Source: Polychytrium aggregatum (Eukaryota; Chytridiomycota; Chytridiomycetes; Polychytriales). From it: a DNA stretch of 57,491 nucleotides. Location: NCBI RefSeq assembly GCF_025602895.1, contig NW_026516402.1, forward strand, positions 1 through 57,491, given 5' to 3'. The notes under the pieces are model-generated. The model did no database searches and was not told the origin of the DNA. It was given only the letters and a program-made list of their open reading frames with translations. Shown piece by piece: positions 18,567 through 28,712 of the stretch. Each line of letters begins with the position of its first letter. Within the stretch, counting starts at the first letter, position 1. Made by a program: the position numbers and the translations under genes.

Positions 18567-21500
18567 ATGAGCGAGCCCGCCTCATTCAGATCGCATCCCC
18601 AGGATGACTGGGCCTATCGCAACGAAAATCCCACTTATGATGTCTTTATCAGGTGGGTGTCGCATCGACATTGATGGCGCTCACTCGGGCTCGGCTGCCG
18701 CTCTCTAACACTCCTCTCACAGCTACCGGGCCAACAGCGAGGCCGAGAGCGCATCGACCCTGCGTGGAACTCTCGCCAGCACTCCTCTGGGCCACCAGGC
18801 ACTCCATCCATACCTCGACCGGGAGTGCCTTGACGACGACCAGGACTGGGAGCAGGGCTCCATCGACGCCTTGTACATATCCAAAATGATCATCATTCTC
18901 CTTTCCGAGGAGGGACTGAAGCGCACATTCAACGCTCATGTCCAGCCCGACAACCAACTCCTTGAGGTGCCGTGCCATTCTCAGTCGGGATAGCACACCC
19001 CTCCATATGCACCGCTCGATGCTGATATTTACGCTCTTCCGCCCCACAGATCCAGCACGCCCTCAAGCGGATGAAGGACACTGCCACCACCGACCACCCT
19101 GTCATCGTCCAGCCTGTGCTCATGTGGTCCACCCGCAAGTTCGGCGACGAGACCCTCAAGAAGGAATACTTCCCACCCATCAACGAGTTTCCTGACTACC
19201 CTCCGATTCACGATAAGAGTCCGTTGTTCGATGGAGAGCATTTGACCGTCCAACAGACATTTAAGGAGCTGTTCAAGCTCCAAACATTCACGGCTGCTGA
19301 CACAGCGGCGCTCAGGCAGTAAGTCGAGGGAATACTGTGAATGTTAATCCATCCACACTCGTTACTGACCCACATTCTCCATTTCAGCCTGGCTCCAACA
19401 TTTCGAGAACTCGTCACCAAGACCGCAAAGGCAGCGAGGGGTGGAGCAGCATATCACAAGGATAGTCCCATCCAGCTCACTGCCGACCAAGACTCGCTCC
19501 TGCGACTCCTCCTCGATCCTGTCGACTCCACTTTGGACAGAAGGGCACTCGAGGATCTGTATGTCGAGGGTACCCGTCATTGGCTGTTCAACCAGACCAC
19601 CGACTGGGTCAACCAGGACACCACCGACACTGTCCTGTGGGTCAATGCTGTTGCTGGGGTGGGCAAGTCTGTCGCTGCTGCCCAGATCGCCAACATCCTC
19701 ACGGCCACCAACCAGCTGGTGTCGGCGCTGTTCCTCAAGTACAACGACATCCGCAAGAGCGATCCACGAGTGGTGCTGAATACTATCGCATACGGTCTGT
19801 GCAAGTGGTACTCGCCGATCAGCCGCAAACTGCTCGATACCGGCCACTCCAAGGACAATCTCGACAAGATGAGCATCCCCGAACTGTTCAAGGCCGTGAT
19901 TGCCGATCCACTCGAGGCCATCGGCGACTACAGACCCAAGGGATCGGTGATGATCCTGGTGGATGCACTCGACGAGTGTTCTCCGCGCGACCAGCTGCTC
20001 GGTCTGCTTGCCGTGCGCTTCGTCGAACTGAACAGGACCCGTCCGTGGCTCAAGCTGCTGCTGACATCCCCGACCCGAGGACGATATCAAGGCAGCATTC
20101 GATGGAGTCCCGACCAAGACGATCGAACCCTCGAGCGAGGAGAACATCCGTGACCTCGAGGTGTTCATCCACCACCGACTTCGAGTGTATGACACTCTCA
20201 GTGACTCGAACCGCACCGAGGCAGTCGCCATCCTGCTGGACCAGTCCAAGACATTCGTGTGGATCAACCTACTCCTCAACACCGTCGATGCAGCATCCAG
20301 AGACGGCCCAGTGACACTCGCCACGATCAAGGACATCAACGACAGCGCCGCCGATGTCGGCCAGCTGTACCACAAGACATTCGCCAAGATCCACTCGCAG
20401 TCGAGCCACCCGGCCGAGCTGGTCACGGTGGTGTCGGCGATCGCCACGGCCCAGTCGATCCTGACCCCGCAGATCATCGCCGATGTGTTTGGACTCGAGA
20501 TCGGCGTCGTTCGCGAGTGTCTCAAGAGCCTCAGTCTGGTCCTCGATCCTGGCGCCAATGGACTGGGTCCCCGAGGCAGCCCGTCCACCAATACCGAGGT
20601 CAAGTTCAACCACAAGTCGGTGGCGGACTATCTCCTCGGCGACACATCGGCTGGCCATCCGTGGCATGTGTCGGACTCGTTCCACACGGTGTTTGCCCAG
20701 GGATGTCTCGGCGTGATCCTCTCGCACGAGCCAGTGGTCAACATCTGCGAGATCTTCGACTTTCACGACAAGATCCCAGACCTCGAGGACAGGGTCTCAG
20801 CCACGATCACACCGTCGCTGCGATACAGCGTCGCCCACTGGATCACACACTTTGTGTGGTGTGTGGACGGAGAGGCCGAGTCGAGTCCGGTGTGGCAGTC
20901 GGCCGAGATGGTCGATGTGGCAGCGGTGCTCACTCGGTTCGTCAAGACTCATGTGTTCTTCTGGCTCGAGTGTGGGTCGCTCACACATGTGGTCAAGCCG
21001 ATCATCGAGCAACTGGCTGTGCTGCGAGGAGTGATCGTCAAGGCACCCGGCACCATCGTCGACGACACCACGAAGGAACTGGTCAAGGACACGTATCGAT
21101 TCATCCGCGAGTTTGCCGACCCGATCATTGCGAGTGCACCACAGGTGTACAACTCGGGGTATGCATTCACACCAAAGGAGACGGCGATCTACAAGACATA
21201 TGCCACCCAGCTCGAGGACAAGATCCCGTTCCTGGTCACCTGCGGTCCAGCACCCACCTGGGATCCGTGTGAGGTGACACTCACTGGTCACTCGAGCCAA
21301 GTGAACTCCGTTGCGATCTCACCCGATGGCAAGATTGTTGTCTCGGGCTCTGATGACGGTACCATCAAGTTGTGGGATGCCACCACAGGCCAAGATCAAC
21401 ATGCTCTTGAAGAACACACAGCCGAAGTGAACTCAGTCGCAATCTCGCCTGATGGCAAGTCGATTGTCTCTGGCTCTCAAGATGGCACCATCAAAGTGTG

Positions 21501-22461
21501 GGATGCCACCACGGGCCAGCTGAAGCGCACTCTTGAAGGCCACACGGACGGCGTCAATTCTGTCGTGATCTCACCCGATAGAAAATGGATTGTCTCTGGC
21601 TCAGGTGATAAGACCATCAAGATGTGGGATGTCGCCACTGGCCAATTGCGACGCACCCTCGAAGGACATACAAACCGGGTGAACGCCGTAGCGATCTCGC
21701 CTGATGGCGAGTCGATTGTCTCGGGCTCGGCTGATCAAACCATCAAGTTGTGGGATGCCACCACGGGCCAGCTGAAGCACACCTTCGAAGGACACACCGA
21801 CGACGTGAACTCTGCTGCCAGATCCCCTGATGGCAAGTGGCTTGCTTCGGGCTCTGACGACCAGACCATCCAAATATGGGATGCTGCCACTGGTCGGCGG
21901 AGGCAAATACTCAAGGGCTGCAAAGGTCCTGTGAGCTCCGTGGTCGTATCATCTGACGGCAATTCGATTTTGGCTCGTGGACGGAACGGCTCCGAGCTTG
22001 TTTGGCTTCGTCGCGGAGATGAGTTTGTCCGCTCTAGCCAGGGTCCCTGTGACTTTGTTCCCGATTCTGCGACGTCTACTTTGTTCCAGTGGGTCGAAAT
22101 TGACCGTTTGCCACTGTGGCTCCGCCATGGCATCCATATGGTCAAAACCCCGCACGCCCTCTTTGGCAATTGGGCCCAGCGAGCGGCCACCTCGTCGTCC
22201 GGTGTTATCATCTGGAGCCTCGCGCCCCCGTTCCATCCTGTGACTATCCTGGTGAGTTTGGCTTGCACCCCCCCCCAACTTAGCCCCATACTGATGCATT
22301 CGTCCATCCAGCCCACCTATCTCAATACGCCTGAGACCCAGCTCGAAGTGAAGCAATACCGTGAAGCACTCAAAACGCACGTCGCCGTTCCCTACTATCA
22401 GCCTGAGGCTTTCATGAGGCCGCCCAGCATTATCAGCAACATCGTCAGTTGGTCCAGATGA
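18567..22461 (+). CDS. TIR-NACHT-WD40 STAND (NLR-like) protein, five exons, one apparent frameshift
   Basis: Exons: 18567-18652, 18723-18966, 19050-19318, 19388-22251, 22312-22461; all introns are GT-AG, 60-83 bp, and phases agree. Domains: TIR, starting YDVFIS-YRANSE across intron 1, with a glutamate in NQLLE (about residue 110) where TIR NADases have their catalytic Glu; NACHT at about 285-420 with P-loop AVAGVGKS and Walker B MILVDALDEC; a helical region; then WD40 repeats from about 830 with five strong 42-residue units (SPDGKSIVSGSQDGTIKVWD type) and one or two decayed ones. Such proteins act as ligand-gated oligomerising switches; WD40 is the sensor and TIR would be the effector. An extra C in CCCC 20068-20071 breaks the frame between LLLTS and RPEDDIKAAF. 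The frame is open for kilobases on both sides, so it is an assembly error or a very recent mutation. Confidence 0.88.
21280..21990 (+). repeat. Array of near-identical WD40-coding repeats (126-bp unit)
   Basis: Five consecutive 126-bp units code for almost the same 42 residues (VNSVAISPDGK ... SGS.DGTIK.WDATTGQLK.TLEGHT). They are followed by degenerate units (SSVVVSSDGNSILARG). Variable positions cluster at the same places in each unit, as in other fungal NLRs with recombining WD repeats. Confidence 0.85.
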
Positions 22462-22804
22462 TGCCGTCCTGGTCGTTGTTGTTCGTTTCGGCGGCGACAG
22501 CCGAGAGGATTGTGGGCATTCCGGGTTGACCAATGTCCTTGTTGGGTATCACTCTGCACGCTGGGCGCTGTGTGGCGCTCCAGCCAGTCAACCATGCATA
22601 AACCCAGCAATCGGCTTTGATATCCGATGCGACATGCTCAGAATGAAACAGGACAGGTTTCACTGATGATGTGATCGTGTTGGGCTGTACATCGGATTAT
22701 ATACTGTGTCTGCGACCTGATGATGAGGCAGCTATCCGCATTTCCCTGCCACACAGCTCTGGGTCCCATCACAGGGTAAGCCAGGCCCAGTACTCTCGAA
22801 CGGC
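22462..22804. other. Short convergent intergenic region
   Basis: The 343-bp gap between the stop of the TIR-NLR (plus) and the stop of the kinase (minus). It must hold both 3' ends. I see no gene, and no AATAAA I would trust. Confidence 0.6.
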
Positions 22805-25800
22805 TTACTCTCCAAGGGCCTCGATTTCCGAGAGTGTGTTTTCGGCAGCAGGGAAGCCGCGTGTGTCCGATTCGCGGAGCCACATGACGGCAGTGTCGAT
22901 GTTCTTGTCGACATCCCAACCGAATCGATAGCAAACACCCAGATTCCAGGCTCCCCAGGCGTTGCCTTGCTCAGCAGCCTTTCTGAACCAAGCGACGGCG
23001 GTATGGACGTTGGGACCACCTTGGAGCTGGTAGCGCTCTCCAAGAATGACTTGAGCCACAGAGTGGCCTTGGTTGGCCAGCTCCTCCAACAGAGCGATGG
23101 CCTGCTTCTCGTTCTCCTTGGTGCCAATGGCGTGCAGGTGACAGAGCGCCAAAACCAACTTGCAAAACCAGTCGCTCTCGGCTCCTTTCTCGCTCCAGTT
23201 GTAGAACCTGATATGGAAGGGCGAGTTGCCGGGACACTTTGATGGCATCTCAATCCACATCTTCCAGCTTTGTCGTGTTCCTCGCCCGGTGGCCCAGCAC
23301 CACTTCAGGAGTATCCCAGCAAGAGACTTGAGGATCGAATGGTGGTCGTAGATCTGAACAAACACTTGCTGCCAATGGAGAAAGGCAGACACGTCGTCCT
23401 GTTGGTCGCCAAGACCGATGCAGTGGATCCAGCCTCGGTCAAAGTATGCAACCAGATCGGCGGTGCTTGCCAGCATTCTGTGGAGGTCGACCGCCTTCTT
23501 CCACTCCGAATCGGGCTTGGAGCTTTGACTGAGGGTGTCGATGGAGTCCTGCAGCGCTTTGGGATCGTGCTCCTTCAGCAGCGCGATGAAGAACCCAGAC
23601 ACAGATCCGCTGTGGATGAACTCCTCCAAAGGGACATTGCTGCGTCCATCCACTAACGTTCTGTCGGCTGAGGGTCCGCTGGATGCCGAAGCACTCTGCA
23701 GTGCCGGTGAGATATCGGCAGGGACTTCTGGTAGATCGAGTGACTCGAGTTTATCCAAAATGCCGTCAAACTTGGGTCTCTGGCTGGGTGCCTGATGCCA
23801 GCACTCTTTGATCAGCTCCCAGAGCTCGCCCGGGATGTTGCACAGATTCCTGGGTCTCCGGCCGTTTTGAATGTGGAGTCGAACGATTTCATCACGCATG
23901 CGCTGTTTTCCATCGCCGGTCATCCATAGGCGTCCGTCGTTGAACACCTCGCAGAGCAGCAGACCAAAGGCATAGACGTCGGTTTCCTTGGAGGACCCAT
24001 GGGGATCATTTTCGTCAATCATCTCGGGGGCCATGTAGTGGAGTGTACCTCCTGCGTTCTTGGCGTCGCCAATTCTTTTGCTCGAGCTTGATGCGTGCTT
24101 GACATAGGACATGCCAAAGTCCGAGATCACCGCGCGATAGTCCGAGTCCAGCAGGACGTTGGCTGGCTTGAGGTCGCCGTGGACAATGTTCTTGCCATGG
24201 AGATAGCTCATGCCAGAGGCAACTTGTCGCACGATCCTGAGCTTTTCTTTGAGCGGAACAGGGCTCTCCGCTCTGGCCACAAAGCGTTGCACTGTACCGT
24301 TCTTCATGAATGGCGAGACCATGAAAGGCTTGGTGACGGTGTCGCAGGCGCCGAGGAGCGGCAGGATGTTGTCGTGCTTGAGATTGTGCCAGACTTCGAT
24401 CTCCTGGTGCAGATATCGGCGCTCCATCGCACTTGCATCGCACAGTAACTGCTTGACAGCTACCTCGCGCCCATAGTACGATGCCGAATACACTTTTCCA
24501 AAGCCACCCTCGGCGATGGGCTCGCGGGACCAGTTGGTGACGGCATTTGCAGGAATGCGCCATGTCTGTCGCTTGTCAGAGTCGTGGTCCCCTCCTTCCA
24601 TGGCGTTCGAGTCGGGGATGGGTCCTGGCGCTTCAGGCAGACCGAAGAATATGTCGTTCACGATGTAGCCGTCGCTGTTGAGCTGCTCGTAAATGCCGGC
24701 CATGACACGCTCGTTCGTCTGAGTGCCGGTGCCCCAGCGACAGCACTCGGCAAGGAGGATTCGGCAGAGCCAATCCCGCTCGGCACCGAGGACACACCAA
24801 CGGTAAAACTTGTGGTGGAGTGGCGAGTCTCCTGGGCCGCTCCATGGAAGCTGGTTCCAGTTTTCAGCCGGCTCGGTAGCTCCGCGGCGCAGGCCAACGC
24901 ACCACTTGAGCAGCGCACCCGAGAGCCTTCTGAGAACGGAGCGATCGTCCTTGATCGCGCTGTTAACAAACTGCCAATACCGGACGGCATCGACATCACT
25001 CTTGGGGACACCGAGGCCAAGGAAGCTGATCCAGCCCAAGTGAAAGTGTGCCTCAACGTTGGAGGCTTCGGCGAGAGTGAGATACAGCTGGATGGCGACT
25101 CGCCACTCGAGATGTGTGTCGGGGATATCCTTGTCGGTGATGATGTTGGCTACCGCAAGAGTGGCCACAGCATCCCCTTGCTTGGCTCTGTTGAGAGTGT
25201 GCTTGGGGACACCCTTGATGGCAGCGATGGCAAAGAGGGGCGATTCGTCGTTTGGAGGATCGTCTTGGTCCGAGTCCGTCTTCAGCGACGCTTGGTCATT
25301 CTCGGAAGACAGTATTGGCATGGGGGTTGGAACCCTGGTGTTGGCGAGGCCTTTGTAAGGCGCCAGGAACTGGACGATCTCATCGAATGTTGGTCGCTGT
25401 GCTGGATCTTGGTGCCAGCAGCGCTCGATCAGAGACCAAATGTCGTCAGGAATGCCATCAAACCGCTCAGGTCTTCTGCCCCTCGTTATATAGGACTCGA
25501 TTGCTCGCGTTCTCATGCGTTGGCCGTCTTTGGTTGTCCACACTGGCTTGCAATCGCCGAGCACTTCATAGAACATGATGCCAAAGGCGTAGGCGTCGGT
25601 CTTTTTGGAGGCACCACTAGGTTCTTCTTCGTCGAATATCTCTGGGGCCATATAGTCCAGTGTTCCACCTGCCAGCTGGTCCGTTACCCTATTCCAAGAC
25701 ACTGGGGAGTGCTTAATGCGAGACAAGCCAATGTCAGTGATGAGTGCCCGATTATCTCCATCCAGCAAGACGTTTACTGGTTTGACGTCCCCGTAAACAA

Positions 25801-26875
25801 TGTTGTTGCCGTGGAGATATGCCATGCCCGAGGCGACCTCGTATAGGAGGCGAAGCTTGTCCCCAATGGGGTGTGGGCTATCTGGATTTGAAACGTATTC
25901 GCTCAATGTCCCATTCTTCATGAAGGGAGTTACAATGAGGGGTCGTTCAGTGGTATCACAAGCGCCGAGAAGGGGAAGGATATTGGGGTGGTTTAGTTTG
26001 GACCAGAAGCTGACCTCCCTACGAAAAGACTCGATGATCTCTCGGTTATTGAAGTGCATATGAAGCTGCTTGACAGCAACATCCGCTCCATAGTAGGTCG
26101 CGGTATATATCTCAGAAAAGCCACCACTGGCGATGGGCTGGGCAGACCGGTTTGTGATAGAGCTGGCAGGGATGCGCCAGGACTCGTGCTTCATGGAGCG
26201 AGCGACATCTGAGCGACTTCTGAGCATTTCGAGCAGCTGAGCGCTGATTCTACGAATGATTCCGTTTCGAGTATCTCTGCTTTCCAAGATCCCGTTCAAA
26301 TATGCTGTTACTTGTCGGATTTTCCAGGCTGGGTGGTTCAGAGAAATATCGACCAGGTCCAGAGCGGTGGCGTTGTTCTGTTGAAGGAGGGAGCCAATTT
26401 TGATGACAACGGCTTGTTCTTCATCCTTATCCTTGTCGATCGCACGTTGTAGTGCTGAGGTATCGAGTCGAGCCAAAGCTGGAACGAGGAGCGTATCGGC
26501 TGTTTCCTCGAAGAGCAGATCCAGGTCCTGGCAGAGCTTCTGGATACGTCCACGGGCCGTCGATCCTTCAAACAACAACTGCACTTTGGGCTGGCTCTCA
26601 AAGTTTGAAACAAGTTGGCGGACTTGTTCATATCCCTGTCGGAGGGCATTCACTTGGGCTGCTGTGGAGCCTGGGTCACTCGCTAGCGATGCAGCAAGCG
26701 TCCGGAGAGAGTTGTAGGAAAATCTTGTGAGGAACTTCCAAGAGTTTTGGTTCTCGGCAAGGCCATTGATGTTTCGGACGAGGACATGGACCTCCTGGAG
26801 CAGCTCGTTCAGGACTCCGTCGGGATACTGGCGGATGAGACCAGCCAGCCCAACGAGGTCGTCGGTTTCAGACAT
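22805..26875 (-). CDS. Tandem TKL-type kinase and Sel1 protein with MLKL/HeLo-like N-terminus (1356 aa)
   Basis: Uninterrupted frame; start chosen at MSETDDLVGLAGL (26875), because upstream residues look like leader. Residues 1-225: an all-helical region (LRTLAASLASD, VNALRQGYEQVRQLVSNF, GRIQKLCQDLDLLFEE) resembling MLKL/HeLo four-helix bundles. About 230-505: kinase 1 with VAVKQL, catalytic loop VYGDVKPVNVLL (His of HRD replaced by Tyr-Gly, catalytic Asp, Lys and Asn kept), DIG instead of DFG, and APE. About 545-760: Sel1-like repeats. About 770-1040: kinase 2 with GGFGKVYSASYYG, VAVKQL, VHGDLKPANVLL, DFG and APE. About 1090-1356: further Sel1 repeats. Thus [kinase-Sel1] occurs twice, probably by internal duplication. 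Both kinases keep the key residues. Likely a cytoplasmic signalling kinase; targets unknown. It converges on the TIR-NLR. Confidence 0.88.
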   Translation of the reverse strand: MSETDDLVGLAGLIRQYPDGVLNELLQEVHVLVRNINGLAENQNSWKFLTRFSYNSLRTLAASLASDPGSTAAQVNALRQGYEQVRQLVSNFESQPKVQLLFEGSTARGRIQKLCQDLDLLFEETADTLLVPALARLDTSALQRAIDKDKDEEQAVVIKIGSLLQQNNATALDLVDISLNHPAWKIRQVTAYLNGILESRDTRNGIIRRISAQLLEMLRSRSDVARSMKHESWRIPASSITNRSAQPIASGGFSEIYTATYYGADVAVKQLHMHFNNREIIESFRREVSFWSKLNHPNILPLLGACDTTERPLIVTPFMKNGTLSEYVSNPDSPHPIGDKLRLLYEVASGMAYLHGNNIVYGDVKPVNVLLDGDNRALITDIGLSRIKHSPVSWNRVTDQLAGGTLDYMAPEIFDEEEPSGASKKTDAYAFGIMFYEVLGDCKPVWTTKDGQRMRTRAIESYITRGRRPERFDGIPDDIWSLIERCWHQDPAQRPTFDEIVQFLAPYKGLANTRVPTPMPILSSENDQASLKTDSDQDDPPNDESPLFAIAAIKGVPKHTLNRAKQGDAVATLAVANIITDKDIPDTHLEWRVAIQLYLTLAEASNVEAHFHLGWISFLGLGVPKSDVDAVRYWQFVNSAIKDDRSVLRRLSGALLKWCVGLRRGATEPAENWNQLPWSGPGDSPLHHKFYRWCVLGAERDWLCRILLAECCRWGTGTQTNERVMAGIYEQLNSDGYIVNDIFFGLPEAPGPIPDSNAMEGGDHDSDKRQTWRIPANAVTNWSREPIAEGGFGKVYSASYYGREVAVKQLLCDASAMERRYLHQEIEVWHNLKHDNILPLLGACDTVTKPFMVSPFMKNGTVQRFVARAESPVPLKEKLRIVRQVASGMSYLHGKNIVHGDLKPANVLLDSDYRAVISDFGMSYVKHASSSSKRIGDAKNAGGTLHYMAPEMIDENDPHGSSKETDVYAFGLLLCEVFNDGRLWMTGDGKQRMRDEIVRLHIQNGRRPRNLCNIPGELWELIKECWHQAPSQRPKFDGILDKLESLDLPEVPADISPALQSASASSGPSADRTLVDGRSNVPLEEFIHSGSVSGFFIALLKEHDPKALQDSIDTLSQSSKPDSEWKKAVDLHRMLASTADLVAYFDRGWIHCIGLGDQQDDVSAFLHWQQVFVQIYDHHSILKSLAGILLKWCWATGRGTRQSWKMWIEMPSKCPGNSPFHIRFYNWSEKGAESDWFCKLVLALCHLHAIGTKENEKQAIALLEELANQGHSVAQVILGERYQLQGGPNVHTAVAWFRKAAEQGNAWGAWNLGVCYRFGWDVDKNIDTAVMWLRESDTRGFPAAENTLSEIEALGE

Positions 26876-27683
26876 GATGGGAGATTTGGGGAAAGAGAGG
26901 CGGCGGCCGGACCGACTGTAAAAGCTGACAACCGGGACCCGATCCTGATCGAGCATGCGCCGCTTCATTTGCACCATATTCCGAATTGGAAGTATGGTGT
27001 GACCCTTGTCCAGCTCCTGATGACAAACAATCATTCACACCACACGGAGGTTTCCTTCTTGCATCGGAATGGTGAGCCCGACATCTCATCCGACGACACT
27101 GCACCGTCCCATTCGTGGCCGAGTCGTTGGGGGCGGAGGGCTGCTTGGCGCCTGCCAGACATATCTCCGAGCACAGATGCCATGCCCACTCACATATCTC
27201 TCATCATGGTTATTGGATTATCTGTATTGGCTGCTTCACGAGGGCATCTCGGTGGCTGCTGTCAACAGTGGACCGGTGAATGAAAAGTAAAAGCAAAAGT
27301 AGCGCCCGTGGTCGAATGCAACAAAAGCGTCGTGACCAGAAAGGAAGGGTGATCGGAGCATGTGTGTGTTTGTGGGCTACATTGGGGTGGGGAAGAGGAA
27401 ATGGGGGTAAAGTAGAACAGCGAAACGGAGTGCAGCAAAAGCCAGTTCAGGAGAAGCCAAGCGGTTCAGCATGACATTCCGTCGTGAGCCGAAGCCAAAA
27501 TGGCAACAACCTCTAAACAGGAATACATGGAGCACAGAGACTGCAGGGGCCAACGAGGCCAGCAAGCCACACACGACATCAGTAACACATGACATCAGTA
27601 ACCCAGGGCCATCAATGCGTTTGCCATCTGCCTCAACGGTACCGTCTGCAGCTGCCTGCTCTCCTTGCCGATGGTGGTGGCAC
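26876..27683. other. Intergenic region between kinase and adenosine kinase
   Basis: Holds the kinase promoter/leader and the adenosine kinase 3' end. A CACATGACATCAGTAAC motif is repeated twice at about 27575-27605. No supported gene. Confidence 0.55.
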
Positions 27684-28712
27684 TTAGAACTTGAACGAGT
27701 GGGACTCGCGGGGGATGGACGAGCCGTTGCGCTGGATGATGACGTTGGCCAGGTAGTGGCCGGCAGCGACACTGCGCTCGAGCGAGTGACCCTGGACCAG
27801 CTGGGACAGGAAGCCGCCGACAAAGGCATCACCGGCACCGTTGGTGTCGACGATCTTGTCGGCAGCGATGGGAATGATGGGGTACTCGGTGGCCTTGCCG
27901 TTGTGGATGACAACGGTGCTCTTGGCGCCGTGGGTGAAGACGACAGTGCGGGCGCGGGTGCCGTTCTTCTTGGGGAGGGCGGCGATCTTGAGGCCGACTT
28001 CGGCGAGGTCGTGGGTGCCAAAGTTGTGGGCGTCGGCAAAGGCAGCGGCCTCGGACTCGTTGCCAAAGAGAATGTCAACGTAGGGAATGAGGGAGTCGAG
28101 GGGCTCGGTGAAGAACTGGGAGATGAAGGGGGCCGAGAGGTTGAGGGTGAAGACCTTGGAGGTCTGGGCGGCGTGCTCGGCAATGAGGAGGGCCGAGGGG
28201 GGCGAGACGGTCAGGAAGTAGCCGCCGACGTAGAAAAAGCGGGCCTTCTCGACCAGAGACCAGACCTCGGGGCGCTTCAGGTGGTCGATCTTGTAGGCAT
28301 TGGCGGCCTGGAGATCGGTGACGAGCGAGCGGTTGTGGTCGGTAATGAGGACGGCGCACTGGCCGGTGGGGAGGGTCTCGTCCTCGAGGTACTCGGTGCG
28401 GAGGCCGTCCTTGGCAGCAGCCTCCTTGAGGAGGGCACCTTGGGCGTCCTTGCCGACGCAGCCAATGTAGACGGTCGAGTTCTTGGGCAGGAGCCACTGG
28501 GCGCCACGGAGCGAGTTCTGGGCGGCACCACCAGCGCCGTACTCGACGGGGTAGGAGCCGACAAACTCGGCGTAGAGGGGCTTGTGCTTGTCCTCGGCGA
28601 GAATGGCGTTGTTGGCCAGCAGATCGTACTTGCTGAGGAACTCGGGCTTGACAACGGCCGAGATGTCGAGCAGGGGGTTCTCGATACCGAGGAGGACGTA
28701 CTCAGAGGACAT
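27684..28712 (-). CDS. ADO1: Adenosine kinase (342 aa)
   Basis: Phosphorylates adenosine to AMP with ATP; a cytosolic purine-salvage enzyme that also removes adenosine made by the methyl cycle. PfkB/ribokinase family: N-terminal LGIENPLLDISAV, the substrate region GAGGAAQNSLRGAQWLL, then VGKDAQG, and the C-terminal signature DTNGAGDAFVGGFLSQL with the catalytic Asp. Length matches fungal and animal adenosine kinases (about 340-345 aa). Single exon; start Met at 28712 gives the canonical MSSEYVLLGIENPLLDI N-terminus. The coding strand is GC- and C-ending-codon rich compared with neighbours, as for a well expressed gene. The long antisense frame over it is a codon-bias shadow. Confidence 0.96.
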   Translation of the reverse strand: MSSEYVLLGIENPLLDISAVVKPEFLSKYDLLANNAILAEDKHKPLYAEFVGSYPVEYGAGGAAQNSLRGAQWLLPKNSTVYIGCVGKDAQGALLKEAAAKDGLRTEYLEDETLPTGQCAVLITDHNRSLVTDLQAANAYKIDHLKRPEVWSLVEKARFFYVGGYFLTVSPPSALLIAEHAAQTSKVFTLNLSAPFISQFFTEPLDSLIPYVDILFGNESEAAAFADAHNFGTHDLAEVGLKIAALPKKNGTRARTVVFTHGAKSTVVIHNGKATEYPIIPIAADKIVDTNGAGDAFVGGFLSQLVQGHSLERSVAAGHYLANVIIQRNGSSIPRESHSFKF

